NCBI RefSeq assembly: GCF_014656095.1
Contig: NZ_BNBT01000020.1
Location: 16,097 to 80,096, forward strand
DNA length: 64,000 nt
Reading direction: 5' to 3'
From: Streptomyces longispororuber
Lineage (GTDB): Bacteria > Actinomycetota > Actinomycetes > Streptomycetales > Streptomycetaceae
The position numbers and the translations under genes were made by a program. Each line of letters begins with the position of its first letter. Positions within the stretch are counted from its first letter, which is position 1. Of this stretch, positions 34,510 to 42,498 are shown in pieces. The notes under the pieces are model-generated. The model was not told where the DNA came from and made no database searches. It was given only the letters and a program-made list of their open reading frames with translations.

Positions 34510-34839
34510 ATGTGTGCCCATCAGCCGCCGTGCCCATCCGCCGACGGATCCGACCGGGATGCCGCGCGCGTCGTCAGCGCCCACCCCGAGCAGGGTTGGA
34601 GCCTGCTGTGCAACGGCACGATCGTCTTCGACGACACCGGTGAACTCCTGCCCGACGGGCGCGTGGTGCCCCCGCTGCGTCCGCTCGCGCCCCGGCCCCC
34701 GAAGCTGACGATAGCCAGGCACCGGATGCTTCAGGTGCCCGACCGCTCCGACGGACGAGCCGCGGCCGGAGGTCCTGCGGCATCAGGTGAGGCGTTCCGC
34801 GACGCGCAGCCGGTAGAGAGGCACGCGCGAGGCGCTTGA
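34510..34839 (+). CDS. DUF5999 family protein with C-terminal extension
   Basis: MCAHQPPCPSADGSDRDAARVV followed by AHPEQGWSLLCNGTIVFDDTGELLPDG is the compact DUF5999 sequence found throughout Streptomyces. Members are about 65 residues; this frame continues to 109 residues through a Pro/Ala-rich tail, which may be read-through of a lost stop. CxHxxxC at the N-terminus suggests metal binding. GGAGG precedes ATG 34510. Function of the family is unknown. Confidence 0.85.
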   Translation: MCAHQPPCPSADGSDRDAARVVSAHPEQGWSLLCNGTIVFDDTGELLPDGRVVPPLRPLAPRPPKLTIARHRMLQVPDRSDGRAAAGGPAASGEAFRDAQPVERHARGA

Positions 34840-34919
34840 GGGGCAATTGTCAGACCCGTGCGCGAGAGTGGGTGTCGCACCGTCACACACAGGACTCACG
34901 GGTTGAGGAGCCACGCGAC

Positions 34920-35162
34920 ATGACCGGCACGACGTATCCCGAACTGGCGGCCGCGCAGGCCTGCTTGCGGCTGCTGCACACCGCGCGCGCCGCGCTGTCC
35001 GACCCCGTGGCGCCGGGCGCCGCGCTGCTGCTCGCCGGGCCGATCGCGGAGGCCGACGAGGCCCTGCGCAAGGCGGGCCTCGCGGGCAACGAGGCGGCGC
35101 TGCTCGACCGCGTCTACGACCTCGCGCCGCTGCCCGCCCCGCGCGCGGAGCGCCTGCGGTGA
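34920..35162 (+). CDS. Small helical protein coupled to a xi-class GST
   Basis: The 80-residue product (MTGTTYPELAAAQACLRLLHTARAAL) looks entirely alpha-helical with heptad-like Leu/Ala spacing and one cysteine. GAGGAG lies before ATG 34920. The last four bases overlap the start of the GST gene (GTGA), so translation is coupled and the two proteins probably act together. I do not recognise a family. Confidence 0.7.
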   Translation: MTGTTYPELAAAQACLRLLHTARAALSDPVAPGAALLLAGPIAEADEALRKAGLAGNEAALLDRVYDLAPLPAPRAERLR

Positions 35163-36250
35163 GCGCCGCCGAGGACGCGCGTGCCGGGGCGGCGGGAGCC
35201 CGGGGCACGGGGACGGATGACGGGGACACGGCGAAGAGCAACGCCACGTACGGCAGGAAGCCGTTCAAACGCTCCAAGAGCCACTTCGCGGACCGGATCA
35301 CGGCCGACGCCCGGGACGGCTGGCCGGTGGAGGCGGGGCGCTACCGCCTGGTGGTCAGCCGCGCCTGCCCGTGGGCGAGCCGCGCGCTGGTCTCCCGCCG
35401 ACTGCTCGGCCTGGAGGACGCGATCTCGCTGGCGGTCACGGACCCGATCCAGGACGACCGGAGCTGGCGCTTCACCCTCGACCCGGACGACCGGGACCCG
35501 GTCCTCGGCATCCGCTACCTGAGCGAGGCGTACGACGCCCGGGAGACCGGCTACCCGGGCGGGGTGAGCGTGCCCGCCCTCGTGGACACGGGCAGCGGCA
35601 AGCTCGTCACGAACGACTACCAGCAGCTCACGCTGGACCTGGCCACGGAGTGGACGTCCCTGCACCGGCCGGGCGCGCCCGACCTGTACCCCGAGCCGCT
35701 GCGCGACGAGATCGACACCGTGATGGACGGCATCTACCGCGACGTCAACAACGGCGTGTACCGCGCGGGGTTCGCCGCCGGGCAGAGCGAGTACGAGTCC
35801 GCGTGCCGGGACGTGTTCCGGCGCCTGGAGGAGACCTCGGCGCGGCTGGAGCGCCGCCGCTACCTCGTCGGCGACACGATCACCGAGGCCGACATCCGGC
35901 TGTTCACGACCCTGGTGCGCTTCGACGCCGTCTACCACGGCCACTTCAAGTGCAACGTACGGAAGCTGACCGAGGACCCGGTGCTGTGGGCGTACGCCCG
36001 GGACCTGTTCCAGACGCCGGGCTTCGGCGACACGGTCGACTTCGACCACATCAAGCGGCACTACTACCAGGTGCACACGGGCATCAACCCCACGGCTGTC
36101 GTACCGCTCGGGCCGGACCTCTCCGGCTGGCTGACCCCGCACCACCGCGAGCAGTTGGGCGGACGCCCGTTCGGCGAGGGGACGGCACCGGGGCCGGTCC
36201 CGCAGGGTGAGGAGGTGCCGCCGGAGGGACGGCCGGAGCGGCGGCGGTGA
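35159..36250 (+). CDS. Xi-class glutathione S-transferase-like (glutathionyl-hydroquinone reductase family)
   Basis: The 363-residue protein has the xi-class active site SRACPWASRALVSRRLLGLE with the catalytic CPWA cysteine, a conserved FxDRI segment (SHFADRITAD), GVSVPALVDTGSGKLVTNDY in the thioredoxin fold, and the C-terminal helical domain with NNGVYRAGFAAGQSEYE. It resembles YqjG/EcYecG-type glutathionyl-hydroquinone reductases. Actinomycetes lack glutathione, so mycothiol or another thiol is the probable cosubstrate (inference). The N-terminal 25 residues are Gly/Asp-rich. Confidence 0.9.
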   Translation: MSAAEDARAGAAGARGTGTDDGDTAKSNATYGRKPFKRSKSHFADRITADARDGWPVEAGRYRLVVSRACPWASRALVSRRLLGLEDAISLAVTDPIQDDRSWRFTLDPDDRDPVLGIRYLSEAYDARETGYPGGVSVPALVDTGSGKLVTNDYQQLTLDLATEWTSLHRPGAPDLYPEPLRDEIDTVMDGIYRDVNNGVYRAGFAAGQSEYESACRDVFRRLEETSARLERRRYLVGDTITEADIRLFTTLVRFDAVYHGHFKCNVRKLTEDPVLWAYARDLFQTPGFGDTVDFDHIKRHYYQVHTGINPTAVVPLGPDLSGWLTPHHREQLGGRPFGEGTAPGPVPQGEEVPPEGRPERRR

Positions 36251-36325
36251 CGTGCCGGGGCGGGACCGGGGCCGGGACGCCCTCCGCCACCCCGCCGTGA
36301 CGAAGTCCCCCCGGCCCCCGTCGCC

Positions 36326-37546
36326 TCACCCGCGCTCCAGGCTCTCCACGGCCTTGAGGGCCTGCCCGGCCGCGTCCTCCGTGGCCATCGCGCGGGCGAC
36401 GGCCCGGGCGGCGGACGCGTACGCGGGGTCGCGGACCGCGCGGGTGAGCGCGTCGGCGAGGCCGTCCGCGGTGAGCCTCCGGAACGGGACGGGGCCGGGC
36501 GCGGCGCCGACCGCTGTCAGGCGCGCCGCCCAGAAGGGCTGGTCGGCGGTGACGGGCACGGGGACGGCCGGGACCCCGGCGCGCAGCCCCGCCGCCGTGG
36601 TCCCCGCGCCCGCGTGGTGCACCACGGCCGCCAGCCGCGGGAACAGCAGGGCGTGCGGCACCTCACCGATCGTCAGGACCTGGTCGCTCGCGGCCCGGAG
36701 CCCGGCCCGGCCGGACTGCAGGACGCCCCGGAGGCCTGCCCGGCGCAGGGCCGCCACGGCGAGTTCGCCCAGCCGCTCCCCCTCACCCGCCGCCATGCTG
36801 CCGAAGCCGATGAACACGGGGGGCGGGCCGTCGGCCAGGAACTCCTCGACGGCCGGTGGCAGCCGGGCGTCGGCGGCCAGGTGCGGCCACCAGTTGCCCA
36901 CGACGTCGAGCCCGGCGCGCCAGTCGGCGGGACGGGCCACGACCGCCGCGGAGAAGCCGTACAGGACGGGCCAGTGTGCTCGTTCCCGACGGGCGCGGAC
37001 CGTGGCCGGGGCGGCGGCGGGCAGGTCGAGCCGGGCCCGCAGGTCCCGGACCGCGTCGGCGTAGACCCGGTCGACCATGCGCAGGGAGAAGCGCCCCGCC
37101 GTCCGGTTGCCCCAGCCGCCGAGGGAGCGCGCGCCGCTCACCACGGGGGCGAAGGCCCGGGTGGGGTGGGCGGGCTGGAGGTAGGCGCCGAGCGCCGGCA
37201 CGTCCATGGCTTCCGCGAGCTGCCATCCGAGGGGCGCCGTGGTGGCGGACAGGACGAGCGCGTCGGCCCCTTCCCCGGCCACGTCGACGAGCCCGGCGCC
37301 GAGCTCCCGTACGAACGCGGTCGCGGTGCGCAGCAGCTCCTTGCGCCCGCCGGCCGCCGTCGGTCCCCGTCGGCCGGGGTCGCCGGGCAGAGCGCGGAAC
37401 CGGAGGCCGGAAGCGCGTACGAGCGGGGCGAACGTGTCGTGGGCGGCGAGCGTGACGTCATGGCCCGCCGCGCGCAGACGGGCGCCGAGGCCCGTGTACG
37501 GGGCGACATCACCGTACGAACCGGCCGTGGTGATCAGGATCTTCAT
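36326..37546 (-). CDS. GT1 family glycosyltransferase (macrolide/UGT-like)
   Basis: The 406-residue GT-B protein starts MKILITTAGSYGDVAPYTGLGARLRAAGH, the acceptor-domain signature, and carries the donor-binding segment HHAGAGTTAAGLRAGVPAVPVPVTADQPFWA (H-x-G-x-G-T / P-x-x-x-DQ). It should transfer a sugar from an NDP donor to a small hydrophobic acceptor. Its ATG overlaps the stop of the TipA-like regulator by four bases (ATGA). A regulator coupled to a glycosyltransferase suggests drug-inactivating glycosylation (inference). Confidence 0.9.
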   Translation of the reverse strand: MKILITTAGSYGDVAPYTGLGARLRAAGHDVTLAAHDTFAPLVRASGLRFRALPGDPGRRGPTAAGGRKELLRTATAFVRELGAGLVDVAGEGADALVLSATTAPLGWQLAEAMDVPALGAYLQPAHPTRAFAPVVSGARSLGGWGNRTAGRFSLRMVDRVYADAVRDLRARLDLPAAAPATVRARRERAHWPVLYGFSAAVVARPADWRAGLDVVGNWWPHLAADARLPPAVEEFLADGPPPVFIGFGSMAAGEGERLGELAVAALRRAGLRGVLQSGRAGLRAASDQVLTIGEVPHALLFPRLAAVVHHAGAGTTAAGLRAGVPAVPVPVTADQPFWAARLTAVGAAPGPVPFRRLTADGLADALTRAVRDPAYASAARAVARAMATEDAAGQALKAVESLERG

Positions 37547-38517
37547 CGGTGTCCTCGGGGTGCGGCGTGTCCTCGGGGTGCGGCGTGCCCTGGGGATGCG
37601 GGACGGGTTTCCTCGGCATCGGCCCTGGGGGTGCGCGCCCGGGTACGCGCCCCGGCCACAGGGGTACGCGACCGAGTACGGGCCTCCACGGGGTCCGACG
37701 GGGCGACACCGTCAACCTCAGGTCCAGGGTGAGACTTCGGCTCGTGGACGCCGTGCGCGGCGGCGTTCGCGCGCACGGCCTCCGCCAGGTACGCGGCGAG
37801 TCCGGGCCGCTGCTGCGGCTCCGGTACGAGCAGGGCGAAGGCGCGCGGGTCGGCCACGAAGTCGGCGGCGACGCGCAGGTGCGTGTCGGGCGGGCAGTCG
37901 GTGAACCAGCGCTCGATGTGGTTCCGGTGCCGTTCGGCGAGGGCCGTGGCCGTCGGCCCGTCGGCGGGCTCGCCGGCGTCGAAGGCCGCGAGCACCTCCT
38001 CGCGCCAGGCCGCGGCCTCGGCCATGATGCGGGCCCAGTCCTCCTTGGTGTGCTCGGAGGCGCGGGCCATGGCCTGCCGGTGGGCGGCGCTCCCCTGCCA
38101 CTTGAGTCCGGCCTCGGTGGCGTAGCTGAGGTCGAAGGTGAGGTCGCCGAACACCTCGGACCGCTCGCGCGGGCTGAGCCGCACGCCGGTCCGCTGCACC
38201 TCCATCGCCCGCTCGGTGACCTCCACCAGCCGCTCCAGCTCGGCGATCCGCGCACGCAGGGCCGCGCGCCGGGCCCGGAGCCGGTCCAGGGCGTCGGCCC
38301 CCGGGTCCGCGAGGATCTCCGCGATCTCGTCGAGCGCGAAGCCCAGCTCCCGGTAGAACAGGATCTGCTGGAGGCGCGCCAGGTCGGCGTCGCCGTAGAG
38401 CCGGTAGCCGCCGGGGCTGCGCTCGCTCGGCGTGAGCAGTCCGGCGCGGTCGTAGTGGTGCAGGGTCCGGACCGTGACCCCGGCGAAGCCGGCCACCTGC
38501 CCGACGGTGTAACTCAT
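37543..38517 (-). CDS. TipA-like MerR family regulator with drug-binding domain
   Basis: The 324-residue protein begins SYTVGQVAGFAGVTVRTLHHYDRAGLLTPSERSPGGYRLY, a MerR winged helix (residues 1-70), then a coiled coil (75-110) and a TipAS domain with GSAAHRQAMARASEHTKEDW and EPADGPTATALAERHRNHIERWFTDCP. TipA recognises thiopeptide antibiotics and other small molecules. The TipAS part ends near residue 265; the remaining 58 residues (EARTRSRTP, HAAPRGHAAPRGHR) are low-complexity, unlike TipA at 253 residues. AAAGGG precedes ATG 38517. It is coupled to the glycosyltransferase downstream. Confidence 0.88.
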   Translation of the reverse strand: MSYTVGQVAGFAGVTVRTLHHYDRAGLLTPSERSPGGYRLYGDADLARLQQILFYRELGFALDEIAEILADPGADALDRLRARRAALRARIAELERLVEVTERAMEVQRTGVRLSPRERSEVFGDLTFDLSYATEAGLKWQGSAAHRQAMARASEHTKEDWARIMAEAAAWREEVLAAFDAGEPADGPTATALAERHRNHIERWFTDCPPDTHLRVAADFVADPRAFALLVPEPQQRPGLAAYLAEAVRANAAAHGVHEPKSHPGPEVDGVAPSDPVEARTRSRTPVAGARTRARTPRADAEETRPASPGHAAPRGHAAPRGHR

Positions 38518-38542
38518 GGCGTTCACCCTTTCGTCGACGCCC

Positions 38543-38573
38543 AGCCTGCGGCCTGACGTGACGTGAGGGTCAA
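38543..38573 (-). promoter_or_regulatory. MerR-type promoter with operator between -35 and -10
   Basis: On the minus strand a -35 TTGACC (38573-38568) is followed after 19 bases by CAGGCT (38548-38543). The spacer holds CCTCACGT-C-ACGTCAGG (38568-38552), a 17-base dyad with one mismatch. A 19-bp spacer with a dyad inside is the hallmark of MerR-controlled promoters, and the CCTCACGTCACGT core resembles the tipA promoter as I recall it. Confidence 0.65.
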
Positions 38574-38798
38574 CCGGGGGCCGGACGCGGTGTCCGCGGG
38601 CGACCACGTGATGGCCAACCGCCGCCACGGCGGCCCCGGCACATGTCTGCGCCCCTTCGCCCAGGGCGAAGGGGCGCAGGGGCGAAGTGCCTCCGGGCAC
38701 GGGTGCGCCGCAGGAGGGAACCCGCCCGGCCGGTGAACCCGCCCGGCCGCGGGCGCCGCGCGGACGGCCTGGACGCTGCCGGTCCGCGCGGGCAGGGG

Positions 38799-39176
38799 TC
38801 AGCAGCGGATCGAGGACGCAGTGTCGTTCTCGTTCCCCGGAAGGTTGACGCGGAAGCCGTTCCTCATGTCGTGCGAAGCGCCCCGGAAGTGCTCGTGCTC
38901 GAACCAGTAGCAGGTGACGCCGGAGTCGTTGGACCACGAGGTCATCTGGTCGTTCATACGGACGTTGTGCAGCGACCAGAGCTCGTCCCCGCGCTCGAAG
39001 GCGACGCCGCCGCCCCGGAAGTTGCCGTCCTTGTAGATGCAGAGGCTGCGGGACGGGCAGTTGGACCCGGAGAAGTGGGTGATGGCGGACGGGCCCTTGG
39101 AGGGTTCGGCCGTCGCCGGACCGGCGCCGAGACCGACGGTCATCAGCGCGGCGGCCAATAAGGCGGTGCGGAACAT
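38799..39176 (-). CDS. Secreted I36-type small protein
   Basis: A 125-residue pre-protein with a short Sec signal peptide (TALLAAALMTVGLGAGPATA, cleavage near residue 23). The mature part contains NCPSRSLCIYKDGNFRGGG and later WSNDSGVTCYWFEHEHFRG, ending DTASSIRC, the spacing of I36/crystallin-like proteins with four cysteines. AAGGGGAG precedes ATG 39176. It follows the MerR promoter region on the same strand and is preceded by a tandem repeat array. Confidence 0.87.
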   Translation of the reverse strand: MFRTALLAAALMTVGLGAGPATAEPSKGPSAITHFSGSNCPSRSLCIYKDGNFRGGGVAFERGDELWSLHNVRMNDQMTSWSNDSGVTCYWFEHEHFRGASHDMRNGFRVNLPGNENDTASSIRC

Positions 39177-39261
39177 GAGTACTCCCCTTCTTGGTGTCGA
39201 AGTGAGGTGTGCCGAACGTGCCGAAGTGTGGTGCGGCGTGTTGCGGCGCTGGGTGTTCCGG

Positions 39262-39396
39262 ACCCGCGGGAACGGGCTCGCAGGAACGGGCCTGCGGGAA
39301 CGGGCCTGCGGAAGCGGGCCTGCGGAAGCGGGCCTGCGGAAGCGGGCTTATGGGAACGGGCCTGCGGGAACGGGCCTGCGGGAACGGGCCTATGGA
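39262..39396. repeat. 14-bp tandem repeat array, about nine units
   Basis: GAACGGGCCTGCGG or AAGCGGGCCTGCGG recurs with a 14-base period through the 435-base gap (39177-39612) upstream of the I36 gene. Three central units carry GAAGC instead of GAAC and two end in TTATGG or CTATGG. No gene is credible in this gap apart from frames created by the repeat itself. Confidence 0.85.
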
Positions 39397-39612
39397 AAGG
39401 TGGCCGGAAAGGGGCCCGGCGCTGCGGTATTCGCGTTCGCTGTGGCGCGTACGGCCGAGAGGCATGCACGGTGCGTCAGCAACCGGAGTCGGCTCACTCG
39501 CAGGCTCGCGACGACTGCTGCGCAAACAGTCACCGACACGGGCTGCTCGTACCGTTCTACAACCGACTCGTCCGACGTGGTACGTCCGTACCCCCACGGG
39601 AACTGACCGAGT

Positions 39613-40002
39613 ATGACCGGCCTCGCCCCCGACGGCCCGACGCCCGACGTGTCCGAACGACGGCCACGATCACACCACCGGCGCCCGCCGGGCGGCCCGT
39701 TCCCTGTCCGTAGAGCGGGGCGAGGTCGGGGCCCCTTGCAGGCGCTCACTCGGCTGCTCGTGAACTGGTGCCCGGAGACCCTGCGCTGGCTGCTCCCCGA
39801 GGACGTGGCAACGCTCCGTCGCTTCTGGGCCCAGGTGGAACGTGACCTGCCGTCCCTGCGCGGTCCCTTCGCACAGCACGTCCCCGAGCCCGCGGGGCAG
39901 ATCATCAGCTTCTCGTCGTTCGCTGCCCTCGTCACCGAATGGGGCGAGGTGGTCACCGAAGCCGCGGAACGCGGGTGGGGCATCATCGGCCTGCAGTGCT
40001 GA
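39613..40002 (+). CDS. Hypothetical protein
   Basis: The 129-residue frame has a basic Pro/Arg-rich head of about 42 residues, then a helical region beginning LQALTRLLVNWCPETLRWLLPEDVATL and ending AERGWGIIGLQC. Third-position G+C is high over the helical part, supporting real coding. I do not recognise the family. The true start may be downstream of ATG 39613. It stands alone between a repeat array and a 200-base gap. Confidence 0.5.
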   Translation: MTGLAPDGPTPDVSERRPRSHHRRPPGGPFPVRRAGRGRGPLQALTRLLVNWCPETLRWLLPEDVATLRRFWAQVERDLPSLRGPFAQHVPEPAGQIISFSSFAALVTEWGEVVTEAAERGWGIIGLQC

Positions 40003-40204
40003 CGTGGCTGCCCGAGCCGGGGTGGCAGCCCCGGCCACGCCGCGGTGCCGGTGGGCAGGCGGCGCCGGGCCGAGCGCCCGGCGCGTCCGCCGTTCCAGGG
40101 CAGGGGCCTGCGCGGGAAGAACGCTCCGCCGTCTTCAGCGGCACTGCCCGCCGACCACAGAGGCCGACGCGCCCCCGCCCTCAGGGTTCGCGCACCGCGG
40201 GCTC

Positions 40205-40585
40205 TCAGAACTCCGCGCGGGCGGAGGGTTCGCGGCCGTCCTGGGCCTGTTGTGCGCGCTCGGTGATCATCCGGGCCAGGGCGGTCAGGGCCGCGGGGTC
40301 GAGGGAGTCGCCCGAGCGGTACGTGGTCCAGGTGACGACGGTGCCCACGCGGACGCCCACCTCCGCGCCCGCCCCGTTCACGATCTCCTTGCGGTAGGCG
40401 ACGCGCTCGTCGCCCAGCGGCTCCACCGGCATCGGATCGAGCCCGTCGGTGTTCTTCCCCTTGTCCGCGCGGACGCCGTCGAACCGCGCGGCGGCGTGGT
40501 CGGCGGTGTCGTACGCCTGGACGTGGAAGAACGCCCCCGCGGGAGTTGCGCACTCCGCGCACGCTTTTGTTAATGGAAGCCATTT
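40205..40585 (-). pseudogene. Beheaded gene: C-terminal fragment of a larger protein next to rpmF
   Basis: A stop-free frame of 126 codons runs from 40585 to the TGA at 40205, with no ATG or GTG until an internal ATG at 40432. The translated part ([57 protein letters not shown]) looks like the end of a secreted or lipoprotein-type domain in which an AARF/KNTDG segment precedes a final amphipathic helix. The 5' part is missing exactly where the Zur box and rpmF begin, so a rearrangement probably removed it. A 75-residue product from ATG 40432 is possible. Confidence 0.6.
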
Positions 40586-40588
40586 TCA
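40574..40588. promoter_or_regulatory. Zur box upstream of rpmF
   Basis: The minus strand reads TGAAAATGGCTTCCA, matching 12 of 15 positions of the streptomycete Zur operator TGAAAATGATTTTCA (consensus from memory). It lies 47-61 bases before the start of a zinc-free L32 gene, a standard Zur target, which supports the call. Confidence 0.75.
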
Positions 40589-40634
40589 TGTACGGTCGGG
40601 GTGTCCCACCCGCCCCGTGCCCCGGAGGATCACC

Positions 40635-40805
40635 ATGGCCGTTCCCAAGCGGAAGATGTCCCGCAGCAACACCCACCACCGCCGCGCCCAGTGGAAGGCG
40701 AGCACGGCACAGCTCGTGCCCGTCACGGTCGACGGTGTCACGCACCTCGTACCGCAGCGCCTGGTGAAGGCGTACGAGCGCGGGCTGATCCCGGTCGAGC
40801 GCTGA
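40635..40805 (+). CDS. rpmF: 50S ribosomal protein L32, cysteine-free (zinc-independent) paralogue
   Basis: The 56-residue protein starts [22 protein letters not shown], the L32 signature, but contains no cysteine; the ordinary form has a four-Cys zinc ribbon in the C-terminal half. Cysteine-free copies replace the zinc form on ribosomes under zinc starvation and are repressed by Zur. A Zur-like box lies upstream and GGAGG precedes ATG 40635. The sequence after WKA ([21 protein letters not shown]) is the C-minus type. Confidence 0.93.
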   Translation: MAVPKRKMSRSNTHHRRAQWKASTAQLVPVTVDGVTHLVPQRLVKAYERGLIPVER

Positions 40806-40847
40806 CCCGGTGCCACGGCTCCCCCGGCCCCGGGGGATCATGCCGGG

Positions 40848-41378
40848 ATGACCGACCATGTGACCGGCCCGGCGGCGGCCGTACGGCTCGCGGAGTACAC
40901 GCGCGCCGACCAGGACCAGATCCTCGGCGCGGGCCCCGACCCCTTCGGCGTCGCGGACACCGGCCTGACGTGGCTCCCCAAGGAGGAGCACTTCGGCATC
41001 CGGCTGGCGGGCCGCCTGGTGGCACACACCGGGCTGCGCCGCATACCTCTGACGGTCGGCGGCGCCAGGACCGAGGCCGTGGGCGTCGGCGGAGTGGCGG
41101 TCGCGCCGGACGTGCGCGGGCGCGGACTCGCGCGGGCCGTCGTCGCGGCGGCCCTGGACCACGCCCGGACGATGGGCCCGCACCACGGCCTGCTCTTCTG
41201 CCGTCCGCCCCTCGTCGCCCTGTACGAGCGCCTCGGCTGGCGGACGCTCGACCGCGAGGTGTACGTCGAGCAGCCCGCCGGGCCCGTCGTCATGCCCCTG
41301 CGCACCATGTGGACGCCGCTGCGCGCGGGCGCGGAGTGGGCGGACGGCGACGTACGCCTCCTCTCGTACCCCGTGTGA
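40848..41378 (+). CDS. GNAT family acetyltransferase (AAC(2')-like)
   Basis: The 176-residue protein has LAEYTRADQDQILG, WLPKEEHFGIRLAGRLVAHTGL and the acetyl-CoA loop VAVAPDVRGRGLARAVVAAAL, ending FCRPPLVALYERLGW. The order and the ALYERLGW segment are reminiscent of aminoglycoside 2'-N-acetyltransferases, although identity cannot be measured here. It sits 42 bases after rpmF. Substrate unknown. Confidence 0.83.
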   Translation: MTDHVTGPAAAVRLAEYTRADQDQILGAGPDPFGVADTGLTWLPKEEHFGIRLAGRLVAHTGLRRIPLTVGGARTEAVGVGGVAVAPDVRGRGLARAVVAAALDHARTMGPHHGLLFCRPPLVALYERLGWRTLDREVYVEQPAGPVVMPLRTMWTPLRAGAEWADGDVRLLSYPV

Positions 41379-41513
41379 CGCCGCCCCTCGTGCGAGGTCG
41401 CACTTCATGTGCGCCACCCCCCGTACGCCGCCCCCGCACCCCTCCCCCCGCACACCTCCCCCGCGCGAGGCCTGCGCGTCGCGGCCCCCGCCCCCGGAGA
41501 CGGACTCCGGCCG

Positions 41514-42425
41514 TCAGGCGCCGGGAGCGTGCGCCGACGCCGCCTCCCGCAGGGCCTCCAGGCCGGTTCTGACGAGGGGGTGCTCGGCGCTGCCGCGGCG
41601 CACGGCGGTCAGCAACTGCCGTACGGGGGCCGGCGCGCCGGTCACGGGGACCCGCGTCACCGCGTGCCGGGGCAGCGGCACGATCCGCGGGACGAGGCAG
41701 ATTCCGAGGCCCTCAGCGACGAGGGCGGAGACCGCGTACCACTCCTTGACCTGGTGCACGACACGAGGGGTGAAGCCGGCGGCCGCGCACGCCGCGAGCA
41801 CCAGGGGGTGGGTGTCGTTGTCGCGCGCCTTGACGATCCACGCCTCCTCGGCCGCCGCGCCGAGCGGGACCCCTTCGGGCCGGGCGAGCCGATGGCACTC
41901 GGGCACCAGCAGGTCCTGGTGGTCCGTCAGCAAGGGCGTCTGCTCGAAGCGGGGGTCGGTAACCGGCGGCGCGTCCGGGCCGGGGAGCACCAGGGCCACG
42001 TCCGCCTCCTCGGCGAGCAGCAGGCGGTAGCACTCGCCGCTCTCCTCCTCGACGAGCAGGGGCTCCACCAGCGGGTGCGCCGTCCGCAGTCGGGCCACGG
42101 CCGGGGCCGCCAGCGTGGCCAGCGCGGAGGACACCCCGCACAGCCGCAGCACGCCCCGAGGGCCCGCGCCCTGCTGGGCCAGCTCCGCCCGGGCCGCCTC
42201 CCATTGCAGCCGCAGCGCGTCGGCGTGGCGCAGCGCGATGTGCGCGGCCGGTGTCAGCCGCACGCGCCGCCCCTCCGGCCGGAGCAGTTCCACCCCCAGG
42301 TCCCGGCCGAGCAGCCGCAACTGCTGCGAGACGGCCGAGGGCGTCAGATGCAGCGCGGCCGCGGCGGCGGTCACGGTGCCGTGCTCGGCGAGTGTCTTCA
42401 GGACGTGCAGCCGACGGTCAATCAT
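41514..42425 (-). CDS. LysR family regulator
   Basis: The 303-residue protein starts MIDRRLHVLKTLAEHGTVTAAAAALHLTPSAVSQQLRLL, a LysR helix-turn-helix at about residues 18-37, followed by the effector domain (GVLRLCGVSSALATL, LLVEEESGECYRLLLAEEADVAL). It is divergent from an EamA exporter with 73 bases between starts, so it probably controls that gene. ATG 42425 is where the conserved HTH begins; the long upstream frame is a shadow of the exporter. Confidence 0.9.
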   Translation of the reverse strand: MIDRRLHVLKTLAEHGTVTAAAAALHLTPSAVSQQLRLLGRDLGVELLRPEGRRVRLTPAAHIALRHADALRLQWEAARAELAQQGAGPRGVLRLCGVSSALATLAAPAVARLRTAHPLVEPLLVEEESGECYRLLLAEEADVALVLPGPDAPPVTDPRFEQTPLLTDHQDLLVPECHRLARPEGVPLGAAAEEAWIVKARDNDTHPLVLAACAAAGFTPRVVHQVKEWYAVSALVAEGLGICLVPRIVPLPRHAVTRVPVTGAPAPVRQLLTAVRRGSAEHPLVRTGLEALREAASAHAPGA

Positions 42426-42498
42426 GTAGCCGAGCCTAAACAGTTGGCCGTACGAGACGTCGCTGGACGTGGACGGTCGCGGTGCCAAGCCTGGAGTG

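Noticed and set aside
34783..35301. Minus-strand frame over the small helical protein and GST start
   Set aside because: The plus-strand pair is translationally coupled and supported by a ribosome site and xi-class GST motifs.
37543..39597. Long upstream extension of the TipA-like gene (684 codons)
   Set aside because: It passes through the MerR promoter, another gene and a tandem repeat; ATG 38517 has a good ribosome site and the HTH starts there.
39390..41453. 687-codon minus-strand frame opposite rpmF and the GNAT
   Set aside because: It is antisense to clear genes and crosses a tandem repeat; composition is Arg/Gly/Ala-rich without domains.
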